Of a stretch of DNA of 64,000 nucleotides, positions 23,426-34,889 are shown one piece after another. The stretch lies in assembly GCA_026214975.1 (NCBI GenBank), contig JAOBSW010000571.1, positions 273,070-337,069 on the forward strand, in the 5' to 3' direction. The stretch comes from Gentiana macrophylla (Eukaryota > Streptophyta > Magnoliopsida > Gentianales > Gentianaceae). The notes below the pieces were generated by a model that saw only the letters and a list, made by a program, of their open reading frames with translations, ran no database searches and was not told the DNA's origin. Numbering within the stretch: the first letter of the stretch is position 1; each line of letters starts with the position of its first letter. The translations under genes and the position numbers were made by a program.

Positions 23426-24241
23426 AGTTTATACTTAAGCTCCAACAAATTGCCTAACAAGCATGTAGTCAAATGTAAGTAAAAAGGCTTTTTTTTTTTG
23501 GAAAAGAAAAGCACAATTGTAGTCCTAATAAACATAATTTCACCTTGAGTTCAAGCAAAGCAAAGCAAAAAAAAAAAAAGGTGATCAAACATTTCATTTG
23601 GGAAATTCTATTTCTTTGTTTGATGATCCCAAGTTCTAAAAACAATCGGTAAAAACAATCAATTGAATTGAGTACTCATTGAGTATCATGTTATGTACAA
23701 TAATGTTTGATCACAAATTAAAACAAGTATCAACTAAAAATTATTCAGATTAAGCACAAAGATCAATCACAATAATATCAAGCTAACAAATTATGCAATC
23801 AGATTCTACTAAAATTCAATGCCAATTTTCACCTTTACTGAGTACACTTACAATCTAGACTTTCAATGGCTCTCAAGACAAAACTCGGAGAAACACCAAA
23901 TCGAAATTTCTCATCACATATGTGGAGTGGACTACACAGAAATAATTCAATTTAAGCTTTGAAAATGGAGTGTACTTCTTGAGGCTTTCATTTCTCTATC
24001 AATGAATTCATCAACTTTGTTCTTGAAAGGACTGTCTGACAACTACTCGTGTTACCACCGGATTACAAACCGGGCAACATATGCACAGCACAACATATGA
24101 AATTAGCCATTAGATTTCCACTTCAATGACAAGAAACTACAAGCAAAGATGCTAGGAAAAATAACCAGATGTGTGCAATCTAAATGAAAAGAAACAAACT
24201 AGGTGGTGCATACCATATTCAGGAAATTGGCTTTAAAAATG

Positions 24242-24427
24242 CTAACACGACCCAACAGACAAAATCCAATAAAAGCAAAATCTTTCAAGAATCTGCTCTA
24301 ACAAATCCTCTGTTACATTGATACTAAACTCATTTAAAGCTAATATAACAGAACTTACAAATTCAAAATGCTTATCTTTCAGCATCCCACAAATTTTATC
24401 TAATTTTGTACTTCCTTCTGCAACCAT
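24242..24427 (-). pseudogene. PPR-protein-like N-terminal fragment, right arm
   Basis: Mirror copy of 18284-18469, with Glu for Gly at one position. It is truncated at the same point, so the break predates the inverted duplication. Confidence 0.4.
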
Positions 24428-24730
24428 GATTAATATATCTTTTAGTTTCTTCTATACTTTTCCATACATTTAGTCCTTCCAAATGATATTACATTTGAAT
24501 GACCCATTTCATAAATGGAGCATTTTTTCAAGACAAGAAGACTGACAATCGGGAGCTGATCAATTTTGATCCTCTAGGATGTTTCAAGTTGTTCAGTTTT
24601 TCTATGGTCATAGACATGGTTTCCTGTCCCCTCAATTTAGTTATTTAGCAGAATTTAAGTCTTTGCACATAATAAAAAACTTGAAAGTTAGAAGTTGGAA
24701 TTTGGAAGTTTGAATTTGGAAATGGAAGTA

Positions 24731-24955
24731 TTACCTCTCTGATGAACATGAGCTGTCTGCAGACGAGGAGGAGCCGCCTGACGCCGTGCCGAAACACCGA
24801 ATGGAGGAGGAGGAGCTGAATCGAGCAGCGCAGCAGAGGAGGGTTGACTGATTCTTGGAGAAGACAGAAAATAGAAAAAGATGAGATTGTGTGTGCTGTA
24901 GTGTTGTAGGGTGAGAGCCCTCCGGTGGTGGAGCCGTTCCGTTTTTGCCGGACAA
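24731..24955 (-). pseudogene. Transit-peptide-like exon fragment, right arm
   Basis: Mirror copy of 17755-17979 with two changed residues (Phe to Leu, Gly to Asp). The flanking sequence down to the arm end at 25153 is also mirrored, so the putative promoter side of the gene lies at both outer edges and points inward. Confidence 0.45.
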
Positions 24956-25616
24956 CTGTCGGGGGAGGAAGGGATTAGAAGCAGCGCCGGAGTCTGAATG
25001 AAGAAGGGAAAGTGGAGGATAGAACGGTTACAGAGTTGTTTAAGGGTAATTTAGTCCGAAGCAAAATGTTTTGTCCTTAAATTAACAAAAAAAAATGAGT
25101 GTGGATTAAAATTTATTTAGATAACGGAAAGTGGACTAAAACCTAATATTCCCAATTTTTTTTTTTTTTCTCTCTCCAACTTTTACACATATTCAAAAGT
25201 TTTTCTCTTTCTTCTTGCAGAAAAAGGTCGTCTCTTCCTTATTGAATAAAACTTTCCTCCCTCATCTGACCGAAGCATGGAAGATTGAATAAAGCTTTCC
25301 TCCCTACATCAAAGCAACTGTTGTTTGTTTTTTTTCTTCTTCTTAGAGTTTGTAATAGGAAAATATTAAAAAAGAATAACAGGGAAAAGATTATAAAAAA
25401 AGGTAAAATACATTGATATGGTTAGGTTTGTTAGTTAAGACGAAAGAGAAAAGTTGTTTATTGGAGTGAATTTTATTTTTTGATGGTGAAAAAATGAATC
25501 AAACGAAATATGATGTGTATGGAATGTGTGGACAAGAAAGCAACTATCAAAGTTGTTTCTAACCCAGCCCATCTACCGGCTGTCTGAGTTTTAATTCGAT
25601 CAACCTGTTTTGTTTT

Positions 25617-25785
25617 GGAAAATGCTATGTCCACTAGACAAAAGTGTAGTGGATGATGTAGTGGATGATCCTGTCCACAGATTGGAGAGAGAAATATTTT
25701 TTTTTGTAGGTCCTGACTAAATGTGTGGTGTGGATGATGTTGTAGATGATGTAGTGGAGGTAAATGTAGTGTATGTAGCACTACC
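25617..25785. mobile_element. Candidate Mutator-like MITE
   Basis: 169 bp with imperfect terminal inverted repeats (GGAAAATGCTATGTCCACTA against the complement of TAGTGTATGTAGCACTACC). It is flanked by GTTTTGTTTT at 25607-25616 and 25786-25795. The flanking repeat is low-complexity, so the TSD could be coincidence. The interior has several TAGTGGATGATG repeats. Confidence 0.4.
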
Positions 25786-25795
25786 GTTTTGTTTT

Positions 25796-26401
25796 TTTAA
25801 TTTTTTTAAGAAGATTCCGTTTCTTTTGTGTGTAATAATTACTGTAATTGGGATGGCTTCTTGCCTTTTTTTTTTTACTCCTTTAATTGCAACAGATCTT
25901 TATTGATATTTTTCCTTTACCTTTTATAAAAAATCTGAAACGAAAACCTCTTCCTGAAAATAATATATCGCATTGTTCAAGCAAAAAAAAAAAATGATAT
26001 AACGCAAAATCAATTCTTCACAATAATTTACAATTTCTTTGAAATGAATCATTTCTATTTTATGCAATCGAGCTGGTGACCGGAGAGGTAAGAATATGAG
26101 AATGACATAACAGGAAGAATAAGACGAAGAAGAAAAATAAGAAGAAGTGAAGGATAAGAAATGCAATCGGTTCCCTAAAAAAAATGCAATCGAAAGATTG
26201 ATCTAGTTCTTTCTTTTTGGATTTTTTTTATTTTTTATTTAAGTGTTGACTGTTAACCTGTTTTACAGGTTAAAGTCTTGTTTATGGTACATATTAACTA
26301 GACCGTCCAGTTTTTCTCTATTGACTGGACCGTAGCATTTCCTTTATTGAGGGTGTCACAGGCACTTTTTTTTTCAAAGCTATAAAACATTTCCTAATGG
26401 A
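25796..26401. other. Intergenic, no gene seen
   Basis: Homopolymer-rich AT sequence. The 80-residue minus frame at 25924-26166 is Ser/Phe-rich low complexity with no homology that I recognise. GTTAACCTGTTTTACAGGTTAA near 26252 is a small perfect-stem hairpin. Confidence 0.5.
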
Positions 26402-26410
26402 ATAATTCTA

Positions 26411-26667
26411 GGGAATGTCTTTTCACACAATTAAAAATCTTAACAAATGTATTTTTTTTTTTCCAATTTTACCCTTCAAATTTATGTTTTTTTGCACTCG
26501 TTGATTCTGTATGTTAAAAGTTTTATTGACTCAAATTTAGTCAGAAAGTCTTTTTGACGGGTATTAGGTATGGAAAACATTCAAATTCTGACTCGAGTTG
26601 AATCAGAATAATCATCGTTTTCTGACTTGAATTTGATCAGAATAATTTGCTGTGTGAAAGATGTTCC
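26411..26667. mobile_element. Mutator-like MITE with 9 bp TSD
   Basis: 257 bp. Left end GGGAATGTCTTTTCACACA; right end TGTGTGAAAGATGTTCC is its near complement. The 9 bp direct repeat ATAATTCTA (26402-26410 and 26668-26676) flanks it, the length produced by Mutator-type transposases. The interior holds two copies of a CTGACT(C/T)GA(G/A)TTGAATCAGAAT-like unit. It is non-coding. Confidence 0.8.
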
Positions 26668-26676
26668 ATAATTCTA

Positions 26677-27321
26677 ACGTGGAGAGCTGTTAATGTGGAG
26701 TTTTATTTGAGCTTGGGTTCTCTGCTGTATTGGTATATCACAGCATTGCTGTGATAAGAGGAAAATGAGGGTACAATGGTAAATTCAGCCTGTGATGCAA
26801 AAGAAAGGAAAAAAAGAAAAAAAAAACATGAAATCCTTTGTTTGAAGAAGACACAGCAGGCTGTACAGCAGATGATCCTAATTCGTTTTATTTGTGATAT
26901 TTGTATATGGCAAAAGTAAATGTTTTAAAATATATTTTTTCAAGATTTCAACGTATAGTTTTGGAAAAAATGATGGTATATTTTTATTTAAATCGAAGAT
27001 TCTTTAAAATTTAATATACATTTACAACATTTATCCAGATTCTAGTTGTTGAATTATAAAATAGGGAATCTGATTCACATCATTCTTTTTTTTTTCGAGC
27101 AAGATTCACATCATTCTAAATAGAGATTTTGAAAACTATAAAATTATAATATTTGAAGTTGTAAAATAAAGAATTTATTTGAGTTTTTGATACAAATCTC
27201 TAAGTAGTTAATTGATCTATAATGAGAGTTATTAATCTAAGTATATACGGTGTTTTACTTTGTTATAAAGTTTTTTTAAGTGTGTTTAATGTTACATACA
27301 TGTAGTAAATACTTTTACCAA
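26677..27321. other. AT-rich intergenic, no gene seen
   Basis: Nothing beyond a short duplicated ATTCACATCATTCT near 27074 and 27105. Confidence 0.5.
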
Positions 27322-27454
27322 TTAATGTGCAAGTTGTTGTTGTTGTTGTTGTTTTTTTTTTTATTACAGGAGTCCGACTGTGAATAATGAATATGATACG
27401 TATAACATGCACATCAAAAAAAAAAAAAAAACCAACAACAACTTGCACATTAAA
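27322..27454. repeat. Hairpin with perfect 21 bp arms plus T/A tracts
   Basis: TTAATGTGCAAGTTGTTGTT on the left matches the complement of AACAACAACTTGCACATTAA on the right. The stem is extended by a T run on the left and an A run on the right, around a loop of about 70 bases. It may be a tiny MITE or a small-RNA-like foldback. Confidence 0.65.
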
Positions 27455-27786
27455 ATATATTTTTAGACGGCCCAAGTCGCCAAATTTTTTTCTTCTTGAA
27501 TGATAATTAGTATAAATGATAATTAATGAGCTGATATGAAAAAATAACGACTTTATCAATCAGTACCAAATCAAGTTCATTAAAGTATACGGACAATTTG
27601 CAGGACCTTTTCATCAAATCACTTTTTTTTTCTTAAAGCTCTCGATATCTGTAACTCTACTCATCCAACTAATGGGAGTTCGATCAGGATATATGTCGTG
27701 TATTCAAGAATTTCGACTACTTCTTTGGTAAGATCGATCAAGAGTTATTTCAACGTACGCGCCGAAGAAGAATCGAACCATTTTTT

Positions 27787-29633
27787 TGTTAGGAAATCAA
27801 CTAGTATACGCAATGAATTTAAAAATTGATTTCCGATCCCAAGATCGACTCCGTTTAAAACAATAAATACATTAAGTAGTTGACGGTGATTACGCTTGCT
27901 TGATCTAATAGATCGATGCTTTGACCATCAAAAGAGAGAGTAAGACTACGCGCGAGCCGCCCACGTGTCCGGCCTCTATCGATATCCAGACGAGCACCTC
28001 GCCGGAATCCTCCTTGGATCGCTATTAAAAATCCGGTTCTTTAGACCGGCATTTTTCTCTCTAAATATCTCTAGAAAGCTCTCGGTTTATTTTGTAAAAT
28101 ATAACTCTTCTAATCAGAATGCATAAAAAACTAGTCAACCCCTTGATTTTATAAGAGAGAGTGGCGCCCCTATGTAATCCCAATCTGATTGAGAGAAACT
28201 TCCTAGTAGATTAATGAGAAAGAAAACTTTTTACTAGTAAAATAAGGAAAATAAATATTCTAGATTTATTTCAATTAATATTCAATATCTTATTTTAAAT
28301 AAATACAAGATATTGTCAATATCTAATATTGACTATCTTTACCTTTATACCATAAATCTATTTTTCATAAATTTATTAATATTTAATATTAATATATGAT
28401 AATATCATTAATTAAATTACACAATCCAAGTGTATCTTATACACTTAAATGTGGCGCCCCATATGCCAATAAATTGGCATCCAGAATATTCTTTAATTAA
28501 TCAATATAATTAATATCTTGTATTTTTTTTATTCATAAAAAATAAATACCGTCATATTAATTTAATCATTATAACACTTTATAGTCGAGATAAACTTTCC
28601 TTATTTGGTTATCACTATAACCGCATTTTAATCCGGCTAGATGTTCTTATGTGTGTGATCCGAAAGGCTTTCGAATATGTTGGTCGTAGACATATAGTGC
28701 AAATTACGAAAATGCCCTTCATACCTAACGATCACGAAATAACGTATAACAACACACCGTGACACCCAATCATCGGAAGAGTCAAAAGCAATGACTACTA
28801 CCTTTTATTTGAAACAGTTACCGTGTAAATAGAATCTTATCGCTGTAATAATATCCATACAATCGTATCTCGAGTGTGAGTACATCAACGATCGTATCTT
28901 ATAATTTGGATATCATGCTCTCTCGGAATAACTCATTTACTCCGACTTAGCAAAGATTCACGAAAGCTATACATTCCTTATAAGAAGGTCATTTCGGATA
29001 TCTACTGCTAATCATAAGATACGCGATTTCCGGATGAAAAAACATGTGTCTTAGCATTCTTCAATATCACACCCGAGCACTACAGCATGATCGACCCATG
29101 CCTAGGGGAAACCTCAATAGTGTCAAAGCATGCCAATCCACACCGTGATGCCATGAAGACTCCGGTCTCAGGATAATTACACAATCGCCACATCACGCGC
29201 CACTTAATGTAAGTGGGCCAATTTAACGCGCATTCTTTAATACACGCCCACGCATACCAAGTGTCTCTACACTTAGATAGACGAGATCTATCTCTATCTT
29301 CAATAAGATAGAAGACATCCAATACGTGTGTGTCTAATTATACCATCAATGTCTCGTTTGACAGTACATACGACTAGAGACATTTAAGTATCAAACTTGT
29401 TAAAGTGATTAGAGATCTCATCAACCATAATCATCATCATGGTTTCTCTATCATAGTTTAATACTAAGGACGTTACTATGTATATTCAATAACATAATTG
29501 GTTCATAAAGATAAACGAAATATACAATAACAAAAATATTTTATTAATCATAATAAAGTTATTACATGAACTAAATAGATTGTATATGACCCGAACCGGT
29601 CGGATCCGGTCCAACCCGATTGGGTTTATGACA
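27787..29633 (-). mobile_element. Solo Ty1/copia LTR
   Basis: Begins TGTTAGGAAATCAACTAG and ends GGGTTTATGACA on the + strand (read on minus: TGTCATAAACCC...TTCCTAACA). CCATT lies at 27778-27782 and again at 29634-29638. The left copy is separated from the TG by extra T bases, so the TSD is likely but not exact. A minus-strand TATA-like CTTATAAAATCAAGG (about 28147-28161) and two GTGGCGCCCC blocks fit a copia LTR. It holds no internal domain. It is a different family from the 5642 LTR. Confidence 0.65.
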
Positions 29634-29638
29634 CCATT

Positions 29639-30408
29639 TCAACATTTTTCATCAAATCAATTTTTTATTACTGAAATTTCAAATGAAAAAAAAAATTGAT
29701 TACTGTATCGATCAATATGTAAATTTCACATGGTGCGAGACACCGAAATCATTTTAAATCATGTGGATTCGAATTATAAAACAATGTACCCGCGTCATGT
29801 GGAAACAATGGGTGTACATTGTCTGGTCCGGTCAGTTTTTTGGAATTTTCCAGACTGAACTATACCGACGGTTTTATTTTTTCTAAACTGAACTGAACTG
29901 CTCGAACTGCTCAATAATCTGAACTGAATTGGACCAATACAGTCCGGTTCGGTCCAGTTTCGGTTTTTCAACTGTTTTTAAATTTCCGTAAAAACCTAAA
30001 AGCTCCCAGTTGCATTTGTACCAATCAATGTGAAATTCAATAACACATCCGGATGAAACTCGCTATGCCAATATACCTAAGAATGTAAGGATCATTTATT
30101 TGACAACCGATAAATACAAAAATTGCCTTAATAATTACTTCAGCACAAATTAAACAAATGATGCTTTTAACGCAACTTGCTTTTTTTTCAGCACAATCTA
30201 AAGCCCTACAATGAAGCGGGGAACACAACCCGCATATATACAACTCTGAAAAAAATACAGGAAAACAAAGAATTGTTACCGAAAATGGAGTTGGAAATTT
30301 CAGATATATGACAATGGTGGGATGGCAAAAAGAGACGGATACTTACTCAAAGTATAGGACTGAAGGTGACCGGAGAATCCGCCATCCAGAGCGACAGACC
30401 TTGAAACG
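29639..30408. other. Intergenic flank of the first Tat element
   Basis: Contains GGTCCGGTTCGGTCCAG-type low-complexity sequence near 29950, also seen on the far flank (44420-44519 and 46730-46760). Short frames here (for example 30037-30243 minus) show nothing recognisable. Confidence 0.45.
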
Positions 30409-30413
30409 GCGCA

Positions 30414-31070
30414 TGTTGATAGCCGACCCGAGCTACGCCACGTGTCGTCCTCTTAGGACGTGTAATAAATGATTAGCCCTCGGTGGTAGGGCGGCCAGGG
30501 CCGAGCCCCAGGAACATACTTAAGGGCAGCTCTTACCCTGTGGGGAGATCGCAGAAACTCCTTCTCCAAACCATCGCAGTCGGCCAGGGCACAGGGAAGA
30601 GAGGCGCCAGATTCTCCATGTTAGGCGTGGGGGCCGAACGCATGACGCTCAGAACAACCCGGCTGTTATTCCACGTGTGGGATGACTGAGTATACATGAG
30701 GAGAGAATCCTTAGTCATAAAGACTCTGATATTGACATTAAATATGTCCATAATTATCCCTAAATCATAGAGATTTAGGCGTGTATATCCTTAGGGAAAT
30801 AATATTGATAATTATAATGCAATTCCTTGAGGGGCAAGGAAAGGGATGAGACATCTCCTATATAAACAGCCCTAAGGAACTACGAAAGACTTGATTCCAA
30901 TTCAATTGTTGGATACGTAGGCAACTCAAGAGAAATAACTCGAGAGCTTAGTCTAAATATACAAAAACACGCTACACTCTACACACGAATTATGGTTCTA
31001 GGGAATTGAGATCTTTATCACAAAGATAATCGGCCCGGATTTATTAATAGATGATTTCCAAAGATCGTCA
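30414..31070 (+). repeat. 5' LTR of the first Tat element
   Basis: 657 bp, starts TGTTGATAGCC and ends GATCGTCA. Compared with the 3' LTR, the first ~65 bp and the last ~420 bp are nearly identical, but about 30483-30650 is strongly diverged. A TATA box lies at 30859-30866. Confidence 0.92.
30859..30866 (+). promoter_or_regulatory. TATA box of Tat LTR
   Basis: TATATAAA followed by CAGCCCTAAGGAAC. It is conserved in the 3' LTR near 44067, as expected for the pol II promoter that drives genomic RNA. Confidence 0.65.
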
Positions 31071-31072
31071 AT

Positions 31073-31089
31073 TGGCGCTAGAATGAGGG
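31073..31089 (+). promoter_or_regulatory. Primer-binding site of the first Tat element
   Basis: TGGCGCTAGAATGAGGG begins two bases after the LTR end. It shares its TGGCGC start with the second Tat element (50430) and the LARD-like element. I do not assign the tRNA. Confidence 0.6.
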
Positions 31090-31138
31090 CTTTCTTTCGA
31101 TAAACGATCAAACCAATCCCGCATTTAATCAAGCAACC

Positions 31139-32181
31139 ATGCCACCAAGAACGGCGGCAAGAAAACTGCAGATCCAACGGATCCAACCCAATAGGGTGGA
31201 ACAGCTACAACCACCCAAGGAGAAGCACAGGCTACGGTCGCTCGAGAAAAAAACGCTGTCGATGATCAAACTCATCACCTAACTGACTTCTTCAACATCC
31301 AGCCAACCAGGTGTTGGTTGAAACCTTGAAAAATATAGATAATTTCACCCTTAAGACCATACTAGATGAAGCCCTTAAAGGAAGGAATCCTCCAGAAGTA
31401 TCAGAAACTGATTTTCATCCGGAAACTCATAAAAAGCATGTGTTTGTGGAGTCCAACGGGCATACGGAATAGAAAAATGCCCAAAACCTTAACGACACGG
31501 TAAGGCTGAACTGGACGCACTGCTCGGAAGACGATCAGACGAGTTGCTCTGTGCGTCGCCCTTCACCGAGTATATCGACAACTACCTCCGACTAACGGGG
31601 GTTCAAGATTCCTAATATTGAATCATACGATGGGTCCAAGGATCCTTATGATCACATGCATCAGTACATCTCACATTAGAACTTGTACAACGCCTCGGAC
31701 GAGATGAAGTGCAAAGCCTTCCTTGCACTGCTAACAGGGAGAGCCAGAGAATGGTTCAACAAGATTCCTCCTAGGTCGATCTCTGACTTTGGGAATTTAA
31801 CTAGGACATTCGTCCATGCCTTCATCGCAGCTCGTCCGTTCCAGAGGAATCAAACTCACTTTTGACTTTGAAGCAAAAACCTGATGAGCCCGTTCTGTGC
31901 TTCATAAAGCGCTTCAACGAAGAGTCCGCACAGGTGTGGGACGCAAATGATCGACTGCTGGTTGCCTCTTTCGTGGGAGGTCTGCAAGAGGGACGGCTGC
32001 ACGCCAAGCTCAACAGCAAACTCCCTCAGACAATGGAAGAATGTCTGGATGTGGCCTACAAACATTGTCATGGAGAAGAAGCAAATAGACTCAAGAGAGA
32101 GATGGGGAAAGGTGAAGGAAAGAAAAGAAGGTCTGAAGATAAATCAGACAAGAAGAGAAAGTCAGTTTGGGATAGAGTAAC
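31139..32181 (+). pseudogene. Tat gag, N-terminal part, cut by copia insertion
   Basis: Gag forms the virus-like particle in the cytoplasm. The ATG at 31139 opens a basic N-terminus (MPPRTAARKLQ), but the frame breaks within 50 codons. The capsid-type region is readable at 31683-31865 (KCKAFLALLTGRAREWFNKIP) and at 31862-32181 (FIKRFNEESAQV, then LLVASFVGGLQEGRLHAKL), which matches the Retrotrans_gag signature. A Lys/Arg-rich tail follows, then the sequence runs into the copia LTR at 32182. The gag continues at 35832. The same capsid region in the second Tat element is at 50951-51364. Confidence 0.8.
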
Positions 32182-33958
32182 TGTTGGAAGTAGCGTCCGA
32201 AAGACAATTTATGTAATTTTTTTTAGAATTAATAAATGACAGATATATTCTCATCTTATTACTTGCTTCGTGCTTGTAGGTAATACACTACTGAAAACCC
32301 CAAGTCGTATCAAATGTAGCCATATAACTTAGTGTGTGTCACACGCGAGGATTAAGTTTATGGTGATACACTTGAACTGTTAGTCTGTGGTGAACTTAAT
32401 CGAAGTATGGGGTCTTTTGATTAAACAACCATTAATGCGCCGAGTAACACTTTTTATGGTGTGACCGTCTTATCCGGACCGTCGACATTGGTTGTCTAAG
32501 TGGGGCATTTATATATGATGAGAGTCATATAGATGGACCGATTTAATCTGCTTTCATATAATTCCGTGATTGAGAAATCTTATTAAATCACAAGATGATC
32601 ATATATGGATTAACCTTAATCCTCAAGTGATTACTGAGACTCTACTTGTTCCAGGATAGGGTTTGATGTGTTCGTTAAGGATCGCTAAGAGGTGCGGTCC
32701 GAATCACTTTCACGTTGCATTATTCTGGAATGAGTGAGAAGTGTGTGTCTCACAGCTATGGAATCCATTCGTTCCTACGGGAAGTAGAAAGACAATCCCC
32801 TTATTTGTTAATCCAAGAAACTGATCGATCCATAGAGTTCATATTGGTTATGAACTAATTGATCACTAGTGGGTTAATGGTAAATAAGGATGAGATGTAT
32901 TGAAGAAGGTTTACGGAAATAATCCCACTTCATTACGGATTGTCTATGGAGGGTTAGTTTATATGTAATGATTATATCAATGGACACTTATCGACTCGAC
33001 TCAACGTTTCGAGAATAAGTTATATCTATAATCGATAGAGTTCAGTTTCGGATTTATGGTGGAGTAATTCCGGAATTAATAAGTTGAGTGGAAATATTCT
33101 ATTCGATGAATGTTTTATTCAATTTATTGTAGCTACTGGTTATAGGTCCATGGTCCCCGGGTTGGCTCCTAACACGCGAGTGTTTTCTCGTTTTATGGAA
33201 CCTCGAGAATAAATTAAATAGTTGGTCTATTTAATGAATATGCAATATTATTTATTTGGTGAATAATATGTAAAATAGAAAATACATTTTCTATTAAATA
33301 ATGGCTTAAAAGTTGCGCCCCTTTATGTGATAAATTATGGGAATTTTTTTTTCTAGATTATGTCATATGTGTAATTAATTAATTATCTATTTGTTGGATA
33401 ATTAGTGAAAAAAATTAAGATATTGATTTTTTGGGAATTATATATTATTTTTGTAGCAAAAATATCTTTTCCTTTTGGGAATAGGTAATTGTGGTGTGAT
33501 AATGATAACTCTCTATAGTAGTTATTTTCTTATATAAAGAGAGTTCCTCCTAGCACAAAAAACAACACAATTTGCGCCACCAAGTAAATAAAAAGGAAGA
33601 AAAATTAGTTTCTTGTCTTAGTCATTTAGAGAAGAAAAAACTAGGGTTTTTCTTATGCATATTCGAGGAGGTTCTACGGCGAGGATCGACGTCCACCAGT
33701 CGTCGCTAGGAGATACAATCCGGAAGATTATGGCTTCTCCTTTTTTTCGAATTTCTCATCTCTTTCCGTTGAGGTAAATCTACTATCGTTCTTGTAGATT
33801 GTTAATTAATTATATGAATTAAAATCATGGTAAAATCGCATGCGAATTTAATTCGTGAAGCTTGTCATTGCTAGATCGAGTGTCTCGATCGGTCCTGAGA
33901 ATCAGATCTGACGATCCAATTATGGATCGGATCCGGATTCGGGTTCGTATATCCAAAG
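32182..33958 (+). repeat. 5' LTR of the nested copia element
   Basis: About 1.78 kb, intact along its length, with a TATA box at 33531-33538. The last bases read TATATCCAAAGA instead of the family's TATATCCAGCA, so the exact 3' edge is uncertain by a few bases. Confidence 0.85.
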
Positions 33959-33961
33959 ATG

Positions 33962-33973
33962 TGGTATCGGAGG
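33962..33973 (+). promoter_or_regulatory. Primer-binding site, initiator-tRNA-Met type
   Basis: TGGTATCGGAGG differs by one base in its first ten from the common copia primer site TGGTATCAGAGC. It sits just after the LTR. Confidence 0.7.
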
Positions 33974-34249
33974 CGAGTTAAAGCGATTTTGCGATCTTGA
34001 TTGCATAATTAATTAATAAGGAGTGGAATTGAAATAAATTGCATATTTTATGAATATTATTTTATATATGCGTGGTTGAATGTTTTGGTTGACGAGATGG
34101 ATTGGGGTTGGTACTTGTTTACCGTTAGATCTATTGTAAACCCGGTTTTGGGTATAGGATATCATGTAATTTATTTTTTGAAATTAATTTTCTGCTATTT
34201 AAAATTTATTTAATTCGGCCAAGGCCTTTTTTAAATAAAATCGGACGAA

Positions 34250-34889
34250 GATCTGTCATAATTTATTTTTGCAACTACATATCATCTCAATGTATCTAAA
34301 CTACTAAACATGATAAATTGACTAATGATGACTTCGTAAAAGTGGAAAAGTAACAAGAGCGTTGAACTCAATAATCGAAAATGCAAATTAATTTTTCGGA
34401 AGAGGATGTCCCTCTTAAGCCTTCAAACTTAAGTGACATTGATAAAGATGTCACCGCTGTCACTTGTGTTGAACGAGAGACAAAACAAAATTAGTTCAAA
34501 GATGACGAGAATGATTTGGTATCAATCTCACTAGACATCCCACAATTTATGAGTAGTGTCTACTCAAATGAACTGCTAGTTCACGGTCATTTCCTTTATA
34601 GAATGCCAAGAATGGGAAGGTAAATGTCTACAAGTGCAAGTCATCTAAACTAAATAAGTCAAAGGCTAAACCGAAATATTAATAAAAGAAAGTAAAGGAT
34701 AAGGAAAGTGATTTCGGATCACCAACCTATGAATCCTTAGAGACTTTCTTAACCGAGTAATTTGACTCAGAAGCTAAAGTTCTTTTGTAAGAGCAAGGTA
34801 GCTGGGCATTCATGATGAAGAGTAGACAACGGGCAGTTATTTCAGCTAAGATAGTGGGAGTGATATAAGGAAACGAATTTTGGATTTTA
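34250..34889 (+). pseudogene. Copia gag relic in the nested element
   Basis: Closely matches 2027-2640, including the basic Lys-rich stretch near 34620-34710 and the AGTGGGAGTGATATAAGGAAAC block near 34854. It carries stops, and the gag and everything after it end at the deletion junction near 34890. Confidence 0.6.

Larger units (their letters stand above)
17557..25153. repeat. 7.6 kb imperfect palindrome (arms ~3.5 kb, loop ~0.48 kb)
   Basis: Left arm 17557-21152 and right arm 21631-25153 are reverse complements. Outer edges are GGGAATATTAGGTTTTA on the left and its complement on the right; inner edges are CCCTCAATCCCCC and its complement. The arms differ by scattered substitutions, short indels, different minisatellite lengths and a non-matching patch near 20985-21045 against 21745-21790, so this is not one read folded on itself. 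Each arm holds, from outside in: a transit-peptide-like exon, a PPR-like N-terminal segment, a GTGTGTTACTTTGTTG minisatellite, and two diverged copies of a ~159 bp unit containing TCAAAAGTTACG. I see no target-site duplication, so a foldback transposon is not supported; an inverted duplication is as likely. Confidence 0.88.

Noticed and set aside
17557..25153. Palindrome as a simple foldback assembly artefact
   Set aside because: Arms differ by substitutions, indels and array length, so they are two separate copies; only read-level proof would close the question.
17557..25153. Palindrome as a classical foldback transposon
   Set aside because: No target-site duplication found at 17557 or 25153, and the arms carry gene pieces rather than modular terminal repeats.
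25473..25781. 102-residue His-rich frame
   Set aside because: The His-rich part is translation of GATGATG-type repeats in a candidate MITE; no conserved motif.
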